Shown: positions 11,445 through 20,865 of the stretch, one piece after another
Position numbering within the stretch: the first letter of the stretch is position 1
Layout: each line of letters begins with the position of its first letter
Source: Anomaloglossus baeobatrachus
Lineage: Eukaryota > Chordata > Amphibia > Anura > Aromobatidae
Length of the DNA: 64,000 nucleotides
Direction of reading: 5' to 3'
NCBI RefSeq assembly: GCF_048569485.1
Contig: NC_134353.1
Location: forward strand, 528,519,008 to 528,583,007
The notes under the pieces: model-generated
Databases searched by the model: none
What the model was told of the DNA's origin: nothing
What the model saw: only the letters and a program-made list of their open reading frames with translations
Made by a program: the position numbers and the translations under genes

Positions 11445-13523
11445 GTGACCATGTGCCTGGGCGGTCCGCTTGGAAAATTGGAAGCGCCGCCATATTGCCA
11501 CCATGAAAAGCGCGCTGAAAAACAACAGCAGCCCGCGCTGGGAGAAGTTACCGCCCACGAAGAGGTGTGGCTACCCAGAGATCCCCTGCAGAGTCCTGAC
11601 CTCGCAAGTGAAGAGAGCGGAGGCGTTCAGAGACGTCGGGACAGAAAGGGAGCCAGAAGCCTGCTGCTGGAAGAGGCAGAGCAGAAACTGAAGAGCCTGC
11701 TACTGGAGGCAGCGACGAGTCCACTGCTGGGAAATCGTGCAGAAGAAGGCGCAGAGGAAATGGCGTCTGAACGCAGAAACCCAGAACCAGGCTCCGCTGC
11801 CTGGTGGTATCGGGAGCTTGCCCAGTTCTGCGACCGACTGGAGACCCGGGTCGTAGAGCAGATCAGAGAGGAACGCACGGAGCTTCTGGAGATGGCTGCA
11901 GCGGTTCAGGCCTATGAGAGGGGAACCGCACGACGAGTGCCAGACCGGACGGCGACGACTCAGACCCCGATGATACCACCGATGGGTGAGTCCAGTGTTG
12001 CCCCTGCCAGCGCGAGTGCCCCGACCCCTGCTGCCACGCCCGCGGTCCCTGAAGAGGCGCCCGGCGCGGCGACGCTGAACCAGGCCGCAGCCACGCCAGG
12101 TGCGGCCCGCCAAGCCCAGGCCGCCGCAGAGATGCCCTGCCCGGCCCGCAAAGATCCGGCTGCCGCCGCGACCCTCATCCACGCCGCAGGTGTGACGCTG
12201 ACCCAGGCCGCCGCCATGCTAGGCCCGGCCCGCCAAGCCCCGATCGCTGCAGCGACGCCCAGCCCAGCCTGCACAGATCCCATCGCGGCTGCGACGCCAA
12301 TTCAGGCCGCTGCAGCGATGCCCTGCCCGGCCCGCCAAGAACCGGCCATAGTAGCGACGCCCGCTAAGACTCCAGCTGCGACCCTGATTGAAACTGCAAC
12401 GCTGATCCAGGCCGCCGCCATGCAGGGCGCGGCCCGCCAAGACCAGGCCGCCGCCATGCAGGGCGCGGCCCGCCAAGACCAGGCCGCCGCCATGTCAGGC
12501 GCGGCCCGCCAAGACCAGGCCGCCGCCATGTCAGGTGCGGCCCGCCAAGACAAGAATGTACCTCTGTTTACCCCGGCCTGCAAGGCCAGAGCAGACACCG
12601 CTCCCCAGTCTAAGGAGGTCCCTGCTAGGAAGTCCCTGATAGGAGAGGACCCCGCATACTGGAAGCTGAAGGCTGACTTAGAGGCCCAGTTCCCACAGGA
12701 GATGGTAGATCGGTATCTGCTCCCTCCGCACACCCCCAGGAGGATTCCGGCAATATCCACATCAAAGAGTCCCCCGCCCGGGCCTGCTGATGACCACCCA
12801 TCCCCGGCGCTGCCACAACAGGAGTGCTCTGAAGAACTAAGGGGGAGAGGAGGCCAGGAAGCTGAGGAGCTGACCCCGGAGCCATCAGCAGTGGATCCAT
12901 GCCCAGAGCCAGAGATGTTGCCATACTCCCGCTGGGATGAAGAGGAAGATTTGTCCAGAAACCTCACCTGGGAGCCTGCAAACAGTGAAGCCGCAACCCA
13001 GCAGAACCCAGCCCGTAGGACACGGCGCCGTAGCAGAACCAAGCTTTCCCCTGCACCGCAGTCTCCAGAGCAGAAAAACGAAGTCATGGCAAGAGACTTG
13101 GAAGAGAAACGGTTCCTGAGAAGGGCCAAATCCCAGGTCAGAGGCCCACTTTGTCGTGGAGTTGTGGAGGATTTCAGTTTGAAGAGTGGATATGGCTTCA
13201 TAGTAGCTCCTGGTATGAAGGAAGGCATCTTTGTTAATAGAAGAGACGTTAGAGCCCATTTGCCCAGAGGACATCCAGGAAGGAATCTACGGACAGGAGA
13301 TTCAGTGGAATTCACCATGCACCAAGGAGAAAGAGGATGGTATGCATTGGATGTTACACCATGTCCCAGAAATCCCTACAGTGAACCTGCTGTCTCAACA
13401 GAAAAAGAAACAGATACAGAACAAGAAACAGATGTAGAAGAAGAAGGAAAAGACAGAGATGGAGAAAACAACAGGTGCCGCAGCCCTACAGGCCCAAGCC
13501 CTGGTGAGGAGGAATCTGCGTAA
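11445..13523 (+). CDS. Element-encoded 692-codon protein with C-terminal cold-shock domain
   Basis: Single open frame. Residues 1-105 are basic and Glu-rich. The Met at residue 106 (11760, context GAGGAAATGG) is a plausible alternative start. Residues about 115-160 are a Glu/Arg-rich helical, probably coiled-coil, segment (AQFCDRLETRVVEQIREERT). Residues about 190-370 are Ala/Pro-rich degenerate repeats, including four exact-length 12-residue units QAAAMQGAARQD. A conserved-looking block (YWKLKADLEAQFPQEMVDRY) and an acidic Pro-rich stretch follow. Residues about 570-640 read as a Y-box-type cold-shock domain: GVVEDFSLKSGYGFI (RNP1-like), GIFVN (RNP2-like), the long loop seen in Y-box proteins, then GDSVEFTM. 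The Trp of KWF and the His of VFVH are not kept. No CCHC knuckle or capsid fold was recognised. A likely role is RNA binding or packaging of the element's transcript (inference). Confidence 0.75.
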   Translation: MTMCLGGPLGKLEAPPYCHHEKRAEKQQQPALGEVTAHEEVWLPRDPLQSPDLASEESGGVQRRRDRKGARSLLLEEAEQKLKSLLLEAATSPLLGNRAEEGAEEMASERRNPEPGSAAWWYRELAQFCDRLETRVVEQIREERTELLEMAAAVQAYERGTARRVPDRTATTQTPMIPPMGESSVAPASASAPTPAATPAVPEEAPGAATLNQAAATPGAARQAQAAAEMPCPARKDPAAAATLIHAAGVTLTQAAAMLGPARQAPIAAATPSPACTDPIAAATPIQAAAAMPCPARQEPAIVATPAKTPAATLIETATLIQAAAMQGAARQDQAAAMQGAARQDQAAAMSGAARQDQAAAMSGAARQDKNVPLFTPACKARADTAPQSKEVPARKSLIGEDPAYWKLKADLEAQFPQEMVDRYLLPPHTPRRIPAISTSKSPPPGPADDHPSPALPQQECSEELRGRGGQEAEELTPEPSAVDPCPEPEMLPYSRWDEEEDLSRNLTWEPANSEAATQQNPARRTRRRSRTKLSPAPQSPEQKNEVMARDLEEKRFLRRAKSQVRGPLCRGVVEDFSLKSGYGFIVAPGMKEGIFVNRRDVRAHLPRGHPGRNLRTGDSVEFTMHQGERGWYALDVTPCPRNPYSEPAVSTEKETDTEQETDVEEEGKDRDGENNRCRSPTGPSPGEEESA
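12408..12551 (+). repeat. Four 36-bp in-frame tandem repeats
   Basis: Units at 12408, 12444, 12480 and 12516 begin CAGGCCGCCGCCATG and encode QAAAM(Q/S)GAARQD. They lie within a longer Ala-rich degenerate repeat starting near 12055. Confidence 0.9.
13152..13370 (+). other. Cold-shock-domain-coding segment
   Basis: About 70 codons whose motif order and spacing follow the Y-box cold-shock domain: β1 'VVEDF', RNP1 'SGYGFI', RNP2 'IFVN', a long loop with PRGHPGRNLRTGD, then 'VEF' and a final 'ALDVT' strand. Basis is motif spacing only. Confidence 0.7.
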
Positions 13524-14200
13524 AGTAAAGAAAGAAGTACAGCAAGTTACAGTTTTGACCAGTTTGCAACGTTTATAAGTTTAAGCATGTGCCCACATGA
13601 ACTAATGTGAGAAATCCATGAACCTTAAGGCTATGAACTGGCTATAGCCACAAACTCTCGCAGTGTAAATAGTTACCCCAGAGGTACCACCACCAGAGCC
13701 AGCCTGTTTAGGGGCTTGGCTCACCTGCAACCAGGGAGCACGTCCGTTTATGGGGCCTTGGCTCGCCTGCAACCAGGGAGCATGCCTGTTTATGGGGCCT
13801 GGCTCTCCACCACAAAGAGGGTACCTGGTCAGCACCAACTGTGGAGGCCGCCTCTACATCCTGCCAGAAGAGGCTGAAGGCGCGGCTCCACCAGGCCAGG
13901 TATGCCCTGAAGACCACTAGACCATGAAAGCCGCCTCTACATCCTGCCAGAAGTGGCTGAAGGCGCGGCCAACGGGAGAGGCAGATTGGAGGAAAGGTCT
14001 GGGGAAGTGGATGGCCCAGACCTGGTTACCAAAAGAAACCGGTGACCTGCCTCCTAAAAGGGTTTAGGGTGGGTTAACGGACTTGTGGGTGGAGGGTGGT
14101 GATGTATGGTACCTGGTGGTTTTAAAAGTTTTACCATGTTTTACTGTTTTATGCATTTTAAACTGTTGTCTTGCAGCCCGAGGACGTGCTGGTGATAACT
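13524..14200 (+). other. Non-coding 3' interior of the cold-shock-domain element
   Basis: Two short tandem duplications are present: a roughly 42-bp unit with CTGCAACCAGGGAGCA at 13726 and 13768, and 'cgcctctacatcctgccaga' at 13852 and 13932. No ORF of note. Confidence 0.6.
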
Positions 14201-14209
14201 AAGGGGGAA
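14201..14209 (+). other. Polypurine tract
   Basis: AAGGGGGAA directly before the 3' LTR, preceded by AACT. The Gypsy element has AACTAAGGGGGAG at 54562-54574. Confidence 0.8.
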
Positions 14210-15438
14210 TGTGGCGCCCCTGACCTGGTCAGGCACCACTGAGTACTGCACCCATGCTGGGGACAGTACAAACAGGTAATCCAGAAGGCTGACCGAGGTG
14301 TGACTACACAGGCGCATAGTGATCAGGTCTCACACATGTACCTTTGGGAGGACCCCTGGGGATCCCAGGAGGGGGCAAAGCCTTCACCTCCACTTGAGGA
14401 GTGGAGGGGGCGAAGCCTCCATCTCCACTCAAGGGGTGTGGTAGAGAGCCTGGTTGCTAGGTGGCGTAGGCAGGCACAAGGGGAAAAGAGAAGGAGGAGT
14501 AAACAGTCTGAAGCAGAGTGTGGAGGAGTGAGGAGCATGGAAGTGGAGCTCAGACAGGAGCAGCAGTGCAGGTCCCACGAGTGAGTCAGTTTAGTGTGCA
14601 GCTCAGGAAGAGCAGAAGCAGACCCTGGAGCTGTTGCAGTCTAACAGCGTCCGCGCAGTGACTACCGACGGGGGAGAACGGTCACCTGGTAGTGCTGCCC
14701 GAACCCCACACACAGCTGGAGAGAGAGCCGCGTAGTGGAAAGTACGGAGACTGTCAGGGAGTACCAGGCCCAAACGGGCGGCAGATCCCGGTGCGGGGAT
14801 AGATCCACCTTTCCTTGCTAAACCTGCCGGTGTGGGGCCCTTAAAGCCCACGCCACAACACCCCAAAAGCCGCAGCCACGTAGCCACAGTTAGGGCCCAT
14901 AGTTCACATGAGGCAAGCAGCTGGAGTGATCTGGTCCAGGCGACAAGCAAACGGCAAACAAACGAGGGGAGCAGCTACTTCCCTGGGTGACCCCCATAGG
15001 GACTAAAAGTCGGGGTTACCACAAACCACAGAAGGGCTAAGGAAGGCGAGTCGGTAGCCACCCTCATCAGTCAGCCTGAAGGATACCTGGTTCCAGCCTG
15101 GTTCATCCCAGCTACGCCCGGGTTACTCACTCTGCCACCTTCTGTGAGTAAAACCCCTGAAAGACATTCTGCTTGTGTGGAGTTATTCTGCGCCTTGTGG
15201 TTCTACACATCTACACAGGGCCCTGGGGCTTGCCTCACTCTCAGGAGGCTATTACAACTGACTGCACCCACCATCAGCCCCAGGCGTCCCTCAATCTGCA
15301 GTGGCGGTCCCCACTGACCGCAATTCTGAGAGTGGCGTCACGACAATCCTAAATAGAAGATCTCCTACCTGTGACAAGGTCCAGCTGCGTGGAGTCCCTG
15401 AAGGTAATGCACCGACACAACGACTGTGGGGCTTCACA
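14210..15438 (+). repeat. 3' LTR of the cold-shock-domain element
   Basis: Same length as the 5' LTR and nearly identical. Ends GGGCTTCACA, followed by CTAC at 15439-15442. Confidence 0.9.
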
Positions 15439-16200
15439 CTACATTAAAGAGATTTAACCCAAATAATAATGGGTGGATGCCAGTGAGCAGTTAAAGTGAA
15501 TAAAAGGACACCAGTAAAGGGCAATAGCCCAGCCAGTTAGGTAAACATACCCATAAAGTGTAAATACAAGCCTGAAAGAGCAGCAGAGAGGACCCCCTGG
15601 AGAGAGAGCCCCAACGTATACGTTTCACGATCGTTAGTGTAGGATCATTTCATCAGGGGGAGGTGGAACGCTATGAAGCAGCCATGTGTAATTATACATG
15701 GCGCTCGCACGCTCCAGCCACTCCACCGCCACTGTGTCAGCGCGACAGGACCAATCGCGGCTGAGACCCAGCACTGTCAGACGTCAACGCCCCTAAAAGG
15801 TAGCGCGCATGCGCGGGAAACGGGGACGCATCACCCGGAAACCGCGCATGTGCGCAGACGATAGAGACGCTGACAGAGCCGGGCCAGCAAGCCATTGATG
15901 CGGCCGCGCCGACAGGGGGAGGAGGAGCGGGAGCGGGCATGATAAACAAGAGGTAGATAGATACAGACACTGTGACACAGGTGGATATGATACATCGAAT
16001 AACATAACGCCAATTTTTACAATCTTGTTAAAGATGTCCCAGCCGTGGCACGCAAAAGGAGGTAATAGAATATATAATATCTCCATGTCCATCAGTCAAT
16101 GTCACAAGTATAGTTCCACAAAAGGGCCAGCAAAAAAAGGGGGTATAAAAGTAAATCTGAAAAATAAAAATATACAAAAAAGTGGAATTAAAAACAAGGC
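15439..16200 (-). repeat. PLE left pLTR, inner part
   Basis: Continues the pLTR interrupted at 10172 and matches 26482-27249 almost base for base up to GGAATTAAAAACAAG, where the copies part. On the minus strand it carries a hammerhead-like motif (15609-15659). Confidence 0.85.
15609..15659 (-). ncRNA. Hammerhead-ribozyme-like motif in the left PLE pLTR
   Basis: On the minus strand: CCCC, then CTGATGA, an A, stem II AUGAUC/GAUCGU (loop of about 10 nt), GAAA, a very short self-complementary stem III CGUAUACG, UU at the predicted cleavage site, then GGGG pairing with CCCC as stem I. Hammerheads with short palindromic stem III are known in PLE pLTRs and may work as dimers. The one extra A before stem II is unusual. 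Activity is not shown. Confidence 0.65.
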
Positions 16201-16440
16201 ACAAAAACCAGAGAGATAAAAGAAGAGGGCAATCATCGCAAGAAAGGCACAAAACTCAGCTGCTCATTGAGCCCCCTTGGGGATAAAGTTCCCAAAGTAT
16301 AGATCCAGCGTGTTTCACGCTGGGCAAGTATTTTGCGTACATTTCCACCCCTTGCTCCCCCATGTATGACATCAATGCCCCTGATTCTCAGGGACGTTGG
16401 GTCACAATCATGAAATGCATGAAAATGGCGGGGGAGGGTT
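16201..16440 (-). pseudogene. PLE GIY-YIG endonuclease, C-terminal part
   Basis: The minus strand encodes RGIDVIHGGARGGNVRKIL followed by RETRWIYTLGTLSPRGLNEQ. This is the usual ending of a PLE GIY-YIG endonuclease (RGGN, RE..WI..L.T..P.GLN). It is cut off from the rest of the domain by the 4.4-kb TTAA element. Confidence 0.75.
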
Positions 16441-16461
16441 TTAACCCCATAGCGACGGCCT

Positions 16462-17112
16462 AACGTCTCAAGACGTCGGAAAAACAGGGTACTTATTCTG
16501 TTCCGACGTCTTGAGACGTCAGGCCGGAAAAAGCTTGTAGCGCCCCCCAGTGACGAAAAATCTCGGGGGTTTCAGCTACCGGAGGTAGCTGAGACCCCCA
16601 AGATTATGAATCGGGGTGTTTTTTTTGGACCCCGTTAATGCGATCGCCGGTATACACCGTATACCGGCGACAACATTAAAAAAAAATAAATGTCCGGTAA
16701 AATTGATTTATTTCTCATCTGACGTGATCAAACATGTCAAATGAGAAATAAATATGAGCCCTTAGTGCCCCCAAAGCCCCCGGTACCGGAGAGTCCCCCC
16801 ACCACCCCTACCCCCCCTCCGGAAAATCCAAGATGGCGCCGACGCGCGCTGAAAACTCCCGCCGCCGCCGGCTCTGCATTCATTTCCCTCCGATCTGAAA
16901 TGATCAAACATTTCAGATCGGAGGGAAATGTCCTCCCCCTGACCCCTCCTCCGGTCCACCGGAGATCTCTGGTCCCCGGAGCCCCCTCCGGTCTCCAGAG
17001 CCGCCTCCCCCCTCCCCCCTCCCCCCTCCCCCCTCCGGAGCGTGGAAGATGGCGGCCGCATTCATCCTGCACTTTCTGCCGCATGTGACACGTCACATGC
17101 GGCAGAAAGTTG
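16462..17112. repeat. Series of perfect hairpins
   Basis: AACGTCTCAAGACGTCGGAA is answered by TTCCGACGTCTTGAGACGT near 16500. TTTATTTCTCAT…ATGAGAAATAAA spans 16706-16752. A 22-bp stem around ATCAAA lies at 16879-16928. A 19-bp stem, ACTTTCTGCCGCATGTGAC with its complement, lies at 17070-17109. The second and third share the core TGATCAAACAT. ORFs here are shadows. Confidence 0.85.
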
Positions 17113-17329
17113 TCCCCAGGTCCCGCCGTCGCCGTCGCCCCCCCCCAGCCCCCGGTTTTACGTTACCTGGCTGCTGGTGCTCCTGCTCCGGCCCCGCGAT
17201 CACAGCACGCCGCCTCCTTCTTGAAAGCTGACGGCGCATGCGCAGACAGCGGCTGTCAGCTGGATCCCTGCAAGCAGGGATCCTGCTGACGTCGCTACTG
17301 CACAGGCTACTCCACTGTGGACCGGGGGA

Positions 17330-17590
17330 GGGTGAGTGCGGTAATCTGCAGTCACACTCCTCACATGGAGAGACTGCTGTTCTAGAAAATGGGGGGTACG
17401 TTCTGTGAGCGTGCCCCTCATATTCTAGAATGAGGTTACTGCAGGTCACTCTGCCCTAGGTTGGACCGGGGCAGTGTGAGTGCAGTATTCTCAGATTACT
17501 GCACCCACACTGCTCATGGAGAGCTTGCTCTTCCAGAAAATGGGGGATACGTTCCCTGAACGTGCCCCCCATATTCTAGAAGATCCAGAG
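17330..17590 (+). repeat. Imperfect direct duplication
   Basis: Two tandem segments with 'gtgagtgc.gta.tct', TCATGGAGAG, 'ccagaaaatgggggatacgtt' and ATATTCTAGAA at 17332-17430 and 17478-17581. Confidence 0.7.
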
Positions 17591-17879
17591 TCGGCGCGGG
17601 ACCTCCAAAATGGATTACAGCGACCGAAATTTATTTATTTTCAATAAATTGGTAAAAGAGGAATGTTTCGGGGAGTTTTTTTTTCAAATAAATTTTTTTT
17701 TTGTCTTTATTTTTTTCTATTACTTGACTGGGTTAGTAATGTCGGGTATCTGTTCAGATGCCGTGACATCACTAACCCCAGGGCTTGATGCCAGGTGACA
17801 TTACAGCTGGTATCAACCCCATATATTACCCCGTCTGCCACCGCACCAGGGCGCGGGATGAGCTGGGGCGAAGCGCCAG

Positions 17880-18290
17880 GATTGGCGCATCTAATGGATG
17901 CGCCACTTCTGGGGCGGCTGCGGCCTGCTATTTTTAGGCTGGGAAGAGTCCAATAACCATGGCTCTTCCCACCCTGAGAATACCAGACCCCAGCTGTCCG
18001 CTTCACCTTGGCTGGTGATCTAATTTGGGGGGGACCCCACGTTTTTGTTTTTTTTTAAAAAACGCCTGGGGAGCCCTCCAAATTGATCACCAGCCAAGGT
18101 GAAGCTGTCAGCTGTGGTTTGCAGGCTACAGCTGTCTGCTTTACCCTAGCTGGCTATCAAAAATAGGGGGGACCCCACGTCGTTTATTTTAATTATTAAT
18201 TTTTTGGGGGGCTAAATACAAGGCTAGGCACCCTTTAGTGCCACATGAAAGGCACTAAAGGGCGCCAGCTTAGAATATGCAGGGGGTGGG
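17880..18290. repeat. Single arm of the foldback family
   Basis: Shares GGGCGGCTGC, 'ttaggctgggaa', AATAACCATGGCTCTTCCCA and GGGGGGACCCCACGT with the foldbacks at 7870-9400 and 39548-39840. Confidence 0.6.
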
Positions 18291-18335
18291 ACGTTATATA
18301 TGTTTGACATCTATCCATTCATCCATTGTAGCATT

Positions 18336-18700
18336 TTAGGCTGTGTGCCCACGATCAGGGTTTGCAGCGTTTTGGGCGCAGAGTGTTTTCCCTGCATCCA
18401 TAACGCTGCGTTGTGCAGTAGAAGCACAGTGGAAGGATTTTTAGAAATCCCATGCCCACTGTGCTTCTCTTCTCCGCAGCATAAACCGACCTGTGGCGCA
18501 GCTTCCCAAGCCTCCACATGTCAATTTATGCTGCGGAGATGAGTGTTCTCTGCAGGTAGCATAGAGCTCCACAGCGGCCTGAACCCAAATCGTGGGCATG
18601 GGCAGCTGCGTTCTCCCGTGGACAACACTCACATCTCTGCAGGAAGGCTGACACTGTGTACTAGACGCCGTGTCGCTGGATCATGGCCACATAGCCTAAA
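18336..18700. mobile_element. MITE nested in the 4.4-kb TTAA element
   Basis: Inverted termini TTAGGCTGTGTGCCCACGAT (left) and ATCATGGCCACATAGCCTAA (right). Non-coding; related in style to the MITE at 9823. Confidence 0.65.
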
Positions 18701-18714
18701 AGTGAGACATTTGT

Positions 18715-20285
18715 TGCTACAGCAACATTTTTGTGAAGTACCTGTGGATTCAAAATGCTTACTATACTCCTGAATAAAATCCAGTTTCCAAAATGGGGTC
18801 ACTTGTGGGGGGTTTCTAATGTATAGGTACCCAAGGGGCCCTGCAAATGTGACATGGTGCCCGCAATTTATCTCAACTTTTCCAGAATTCAAATGGTGCT
18901 CCTTCCATTCCAAGCCCTCCAATTTATCCAAACAGAGGTTTTTGGCCACATGTGGGGTATCCCTGTGCTCATAAGACATTGGATAAAAACCTGTTGGGTC
19001 CACGGTTTGTTGTTGTCTCTTGAAAAAGTGAGAAATTTGATGCTGAAGCAACATTTTTGTGAAAAAAATGAAAATTTTCAATATGGCAACCTAAGCTTAT
19101 CAAATTCTGTGAAGTATTCGTGGATTCAAACTGCTCACTATACACCTAGATAAAAGCCTTGAGGTGTCTTGTTTCCAGAATGGAGTCACTTGTGGGGGAC
19201 CGCCACTGTTTAGGCACCTCAAGGGCTCTCCAAATGCAACCTGGCGTCCGCTATTGATTCCAGCCAATTTTGCAGTCAAATGGCACTCCTCCCCTTCCGA
19301 GCCCTGCCATGCGCCCAAACAGTTGATTTCCACCACATATAAGGTATCGCCAAACTCAGGAGAAATTGCACAATAAATGTTATGCTGAATTTTTTCCTTT
19401 TACTCTTGTAAAAAAAAAAGCTACCTGGTTGAAATAACAATTTTGTGGTAAAATTTTTTTTTTTTTTTTCATGGCTCAACGTTATAAAATTCTGTAAAGC
19501 ACCTGGGGGTTCAGGGTACTCACCAAACATCTAGATAAATTCCTTGAGGGGCCTAGTTTCCAAAATGGGGTCACTTGTGCGGGGTTTCTGCTGTTTAGGT
19601 ACCTTAGGGGTCCTCCAAATGTGACATGGTGCCCGCAATCTTTTTCAGCCAAATTTCCTTTCCAAAATTCAAATATTGCTCCTTTCGTTCCAAGCCCTCC
19701 CATTTGTCCAAACAAAGGTTTCAGACCACATGTGAGGTATCACCGCACTCATAAAAAAGTGGTTAACAAACCTTGAGGTCAATGTTTTGGAATTACCTCT
19801 TGAAAAAGTGAGAAAATTGATGCTAAAACAACATTTTTGAGAAAATTATTAAAATTTTCAATATGACAACGTAACGTTAACAAAATCTGTGAAGTACCTG
19901 TGGATCTAAAATGCTCACTATATCCCTAGATAGAAGCCTTGAGGGGTCTAGTTTCCAAAATGGTGTCACTTGTGAGGGGTTTCTTCTGTTTAGGTACCGT
20001 AGCGGACCTGTAAATGCAACATGGTGCCCGCAATCTATTTCAGCCAAATTTGCTTTCCAAAATTCAAATATTGCTCCTTCTGTTCCGAGCCCTCCCATTT
20101 GTCCAAACAGAGGTTTCTGACCACATGTGGGGTATCGGCGCGCTCATAAGAAAGTGGGGAACAAGTTTTGGGGTCCATTTTGTTGTGTTATTTCTTCTAA
20201 AAGTGAATAAATTTGGGTTAGAGCAACATTTTTAGGTAAAATTTAATTTTTGCTTTTTTTCATTCCACATTGCTTTTGTTCATGT
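18715..20285. repeat. Tandem array of four ~385-bp units
   Basis: Anchor words (GTGAAGTACCTGTGGAT or variants) recur near 18735, 19110, 19494, 19890 and 20283, giving periods of about 375-396 bp. Each unit contains 'ccaaaatggggtcacttgtg', 'ggtgcccgcaatctatttca' and 'tccaagccctcccatttgtc'-type text. Units differ by 10-20 percent by eye. Confidence 0.8.
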
Positions 20286-20865
20286 GAAGCACCTGAAGGG
20301 TTAATAAACTTCTTGAATGTGGTTTTGAGTACTTTGGGGGGTGCAGTTTTTATAATGGTGTCACTTTTGGGTATTTTCTGTCATATAGGCCTATTGAAGT
20401 CACTTCAAATGTGATGTGGTCCCTAAAAAACTGGTTTTGTAAATTTTGATGTAAAAATGAGAAATCACTGATAAACTTTGAACCCCTCTAACTTCCTAAC
20501 GAAAAAAAATTTTGTTCCCAAAATTGTGCTGATGTAAAGTAGACATGTGGGAAATGTTGTTTATTAACTATTTTGTGTCACAGAAATCTCTGGTTTAACG
20601 GTATAAAAATTCAAAAGTTGAAAATTGCAAAATTTTCAAAATTTTTGCCAATATTCAATTTTTTTCATAAATAAACGCAAAAAATATTGTCCTAAATTTG
20701 GTACTAACATGAAGTCCAATATGTGACGAAAAAACAATCTCAGAATCACCGGGATCCGTTGAAGCGTTCTAGAGTTATAACCTCATGAAGTGACACTGGT
20801 CAGAATTGCAAAATTTGGTCTGGTCATTAAGGTGAAAATTAGCTCCGTCACTAAAGGGTTAAGTG

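Larger units (their letters stand above)
10173..15438 (+). mobile_element. Non-autonomous LTR retrotransposon with a cold-shock-domain ORF
   Basis: Two 1229-bp LTRs (10173-11401 and 14210-15438) differ at only about four positions that I could find. The insertion is therefore recent. The element is flanked by the 4-bp duplication CTAC and sits inside the PLE pLTR. The 2.8-kb interior has a primer-binding-like block at 11404-11421, a polypurine tract at 14201-14209 and one long ORF. No protease, reverse transcriptase, RNase H or integrase motif was seen in any frame, so it must be moved in trans. The LTR start (TGTGGCGCCC), duplication length and priming block match the Gypsy element at 47618-55642. 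Structurally it looks whole. Confidence 0.9.
16445..20858. mobile_element. 4.4-kb non-coding TTAA element inserted in the PLE endonuclease
   Basis: Termini CCCCATAGCGACGG and CCGTCACTAAAGGG are inverted repeats. They are flanked by TTAA at 16441-16444 and 20859-20862, a target used by piggyBac and Kolobok/T2 transposons. The interior has no transposase-like ORF. The left 650 bp holds a chain of perfect hairpins. The middle has a duplicated ~190-bp segment (17330-17590), one foldback arm and a MITE. The right 2 kb is four ~385-bp tandem units. It is a large non-autonomous element. A worn relative in reverse orientation lies at 1316-6130. Confidence 0.8.

Noticed and set aside
12302-13318. 338-codon minus-strand ORF
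   Set aside because: It is a shadow of the cold-shock-domain ORF on the other strand. Its Ala/Trp-rich text mirrors the GC-rich tandem repeat and has no domain.
16741-17096. Pro-rich and Gly-rich ORFs on opposite strands
   Set aside because: They arise from CCCCTCC-type runs and hairpins in the TTAA element; no conserved motif.
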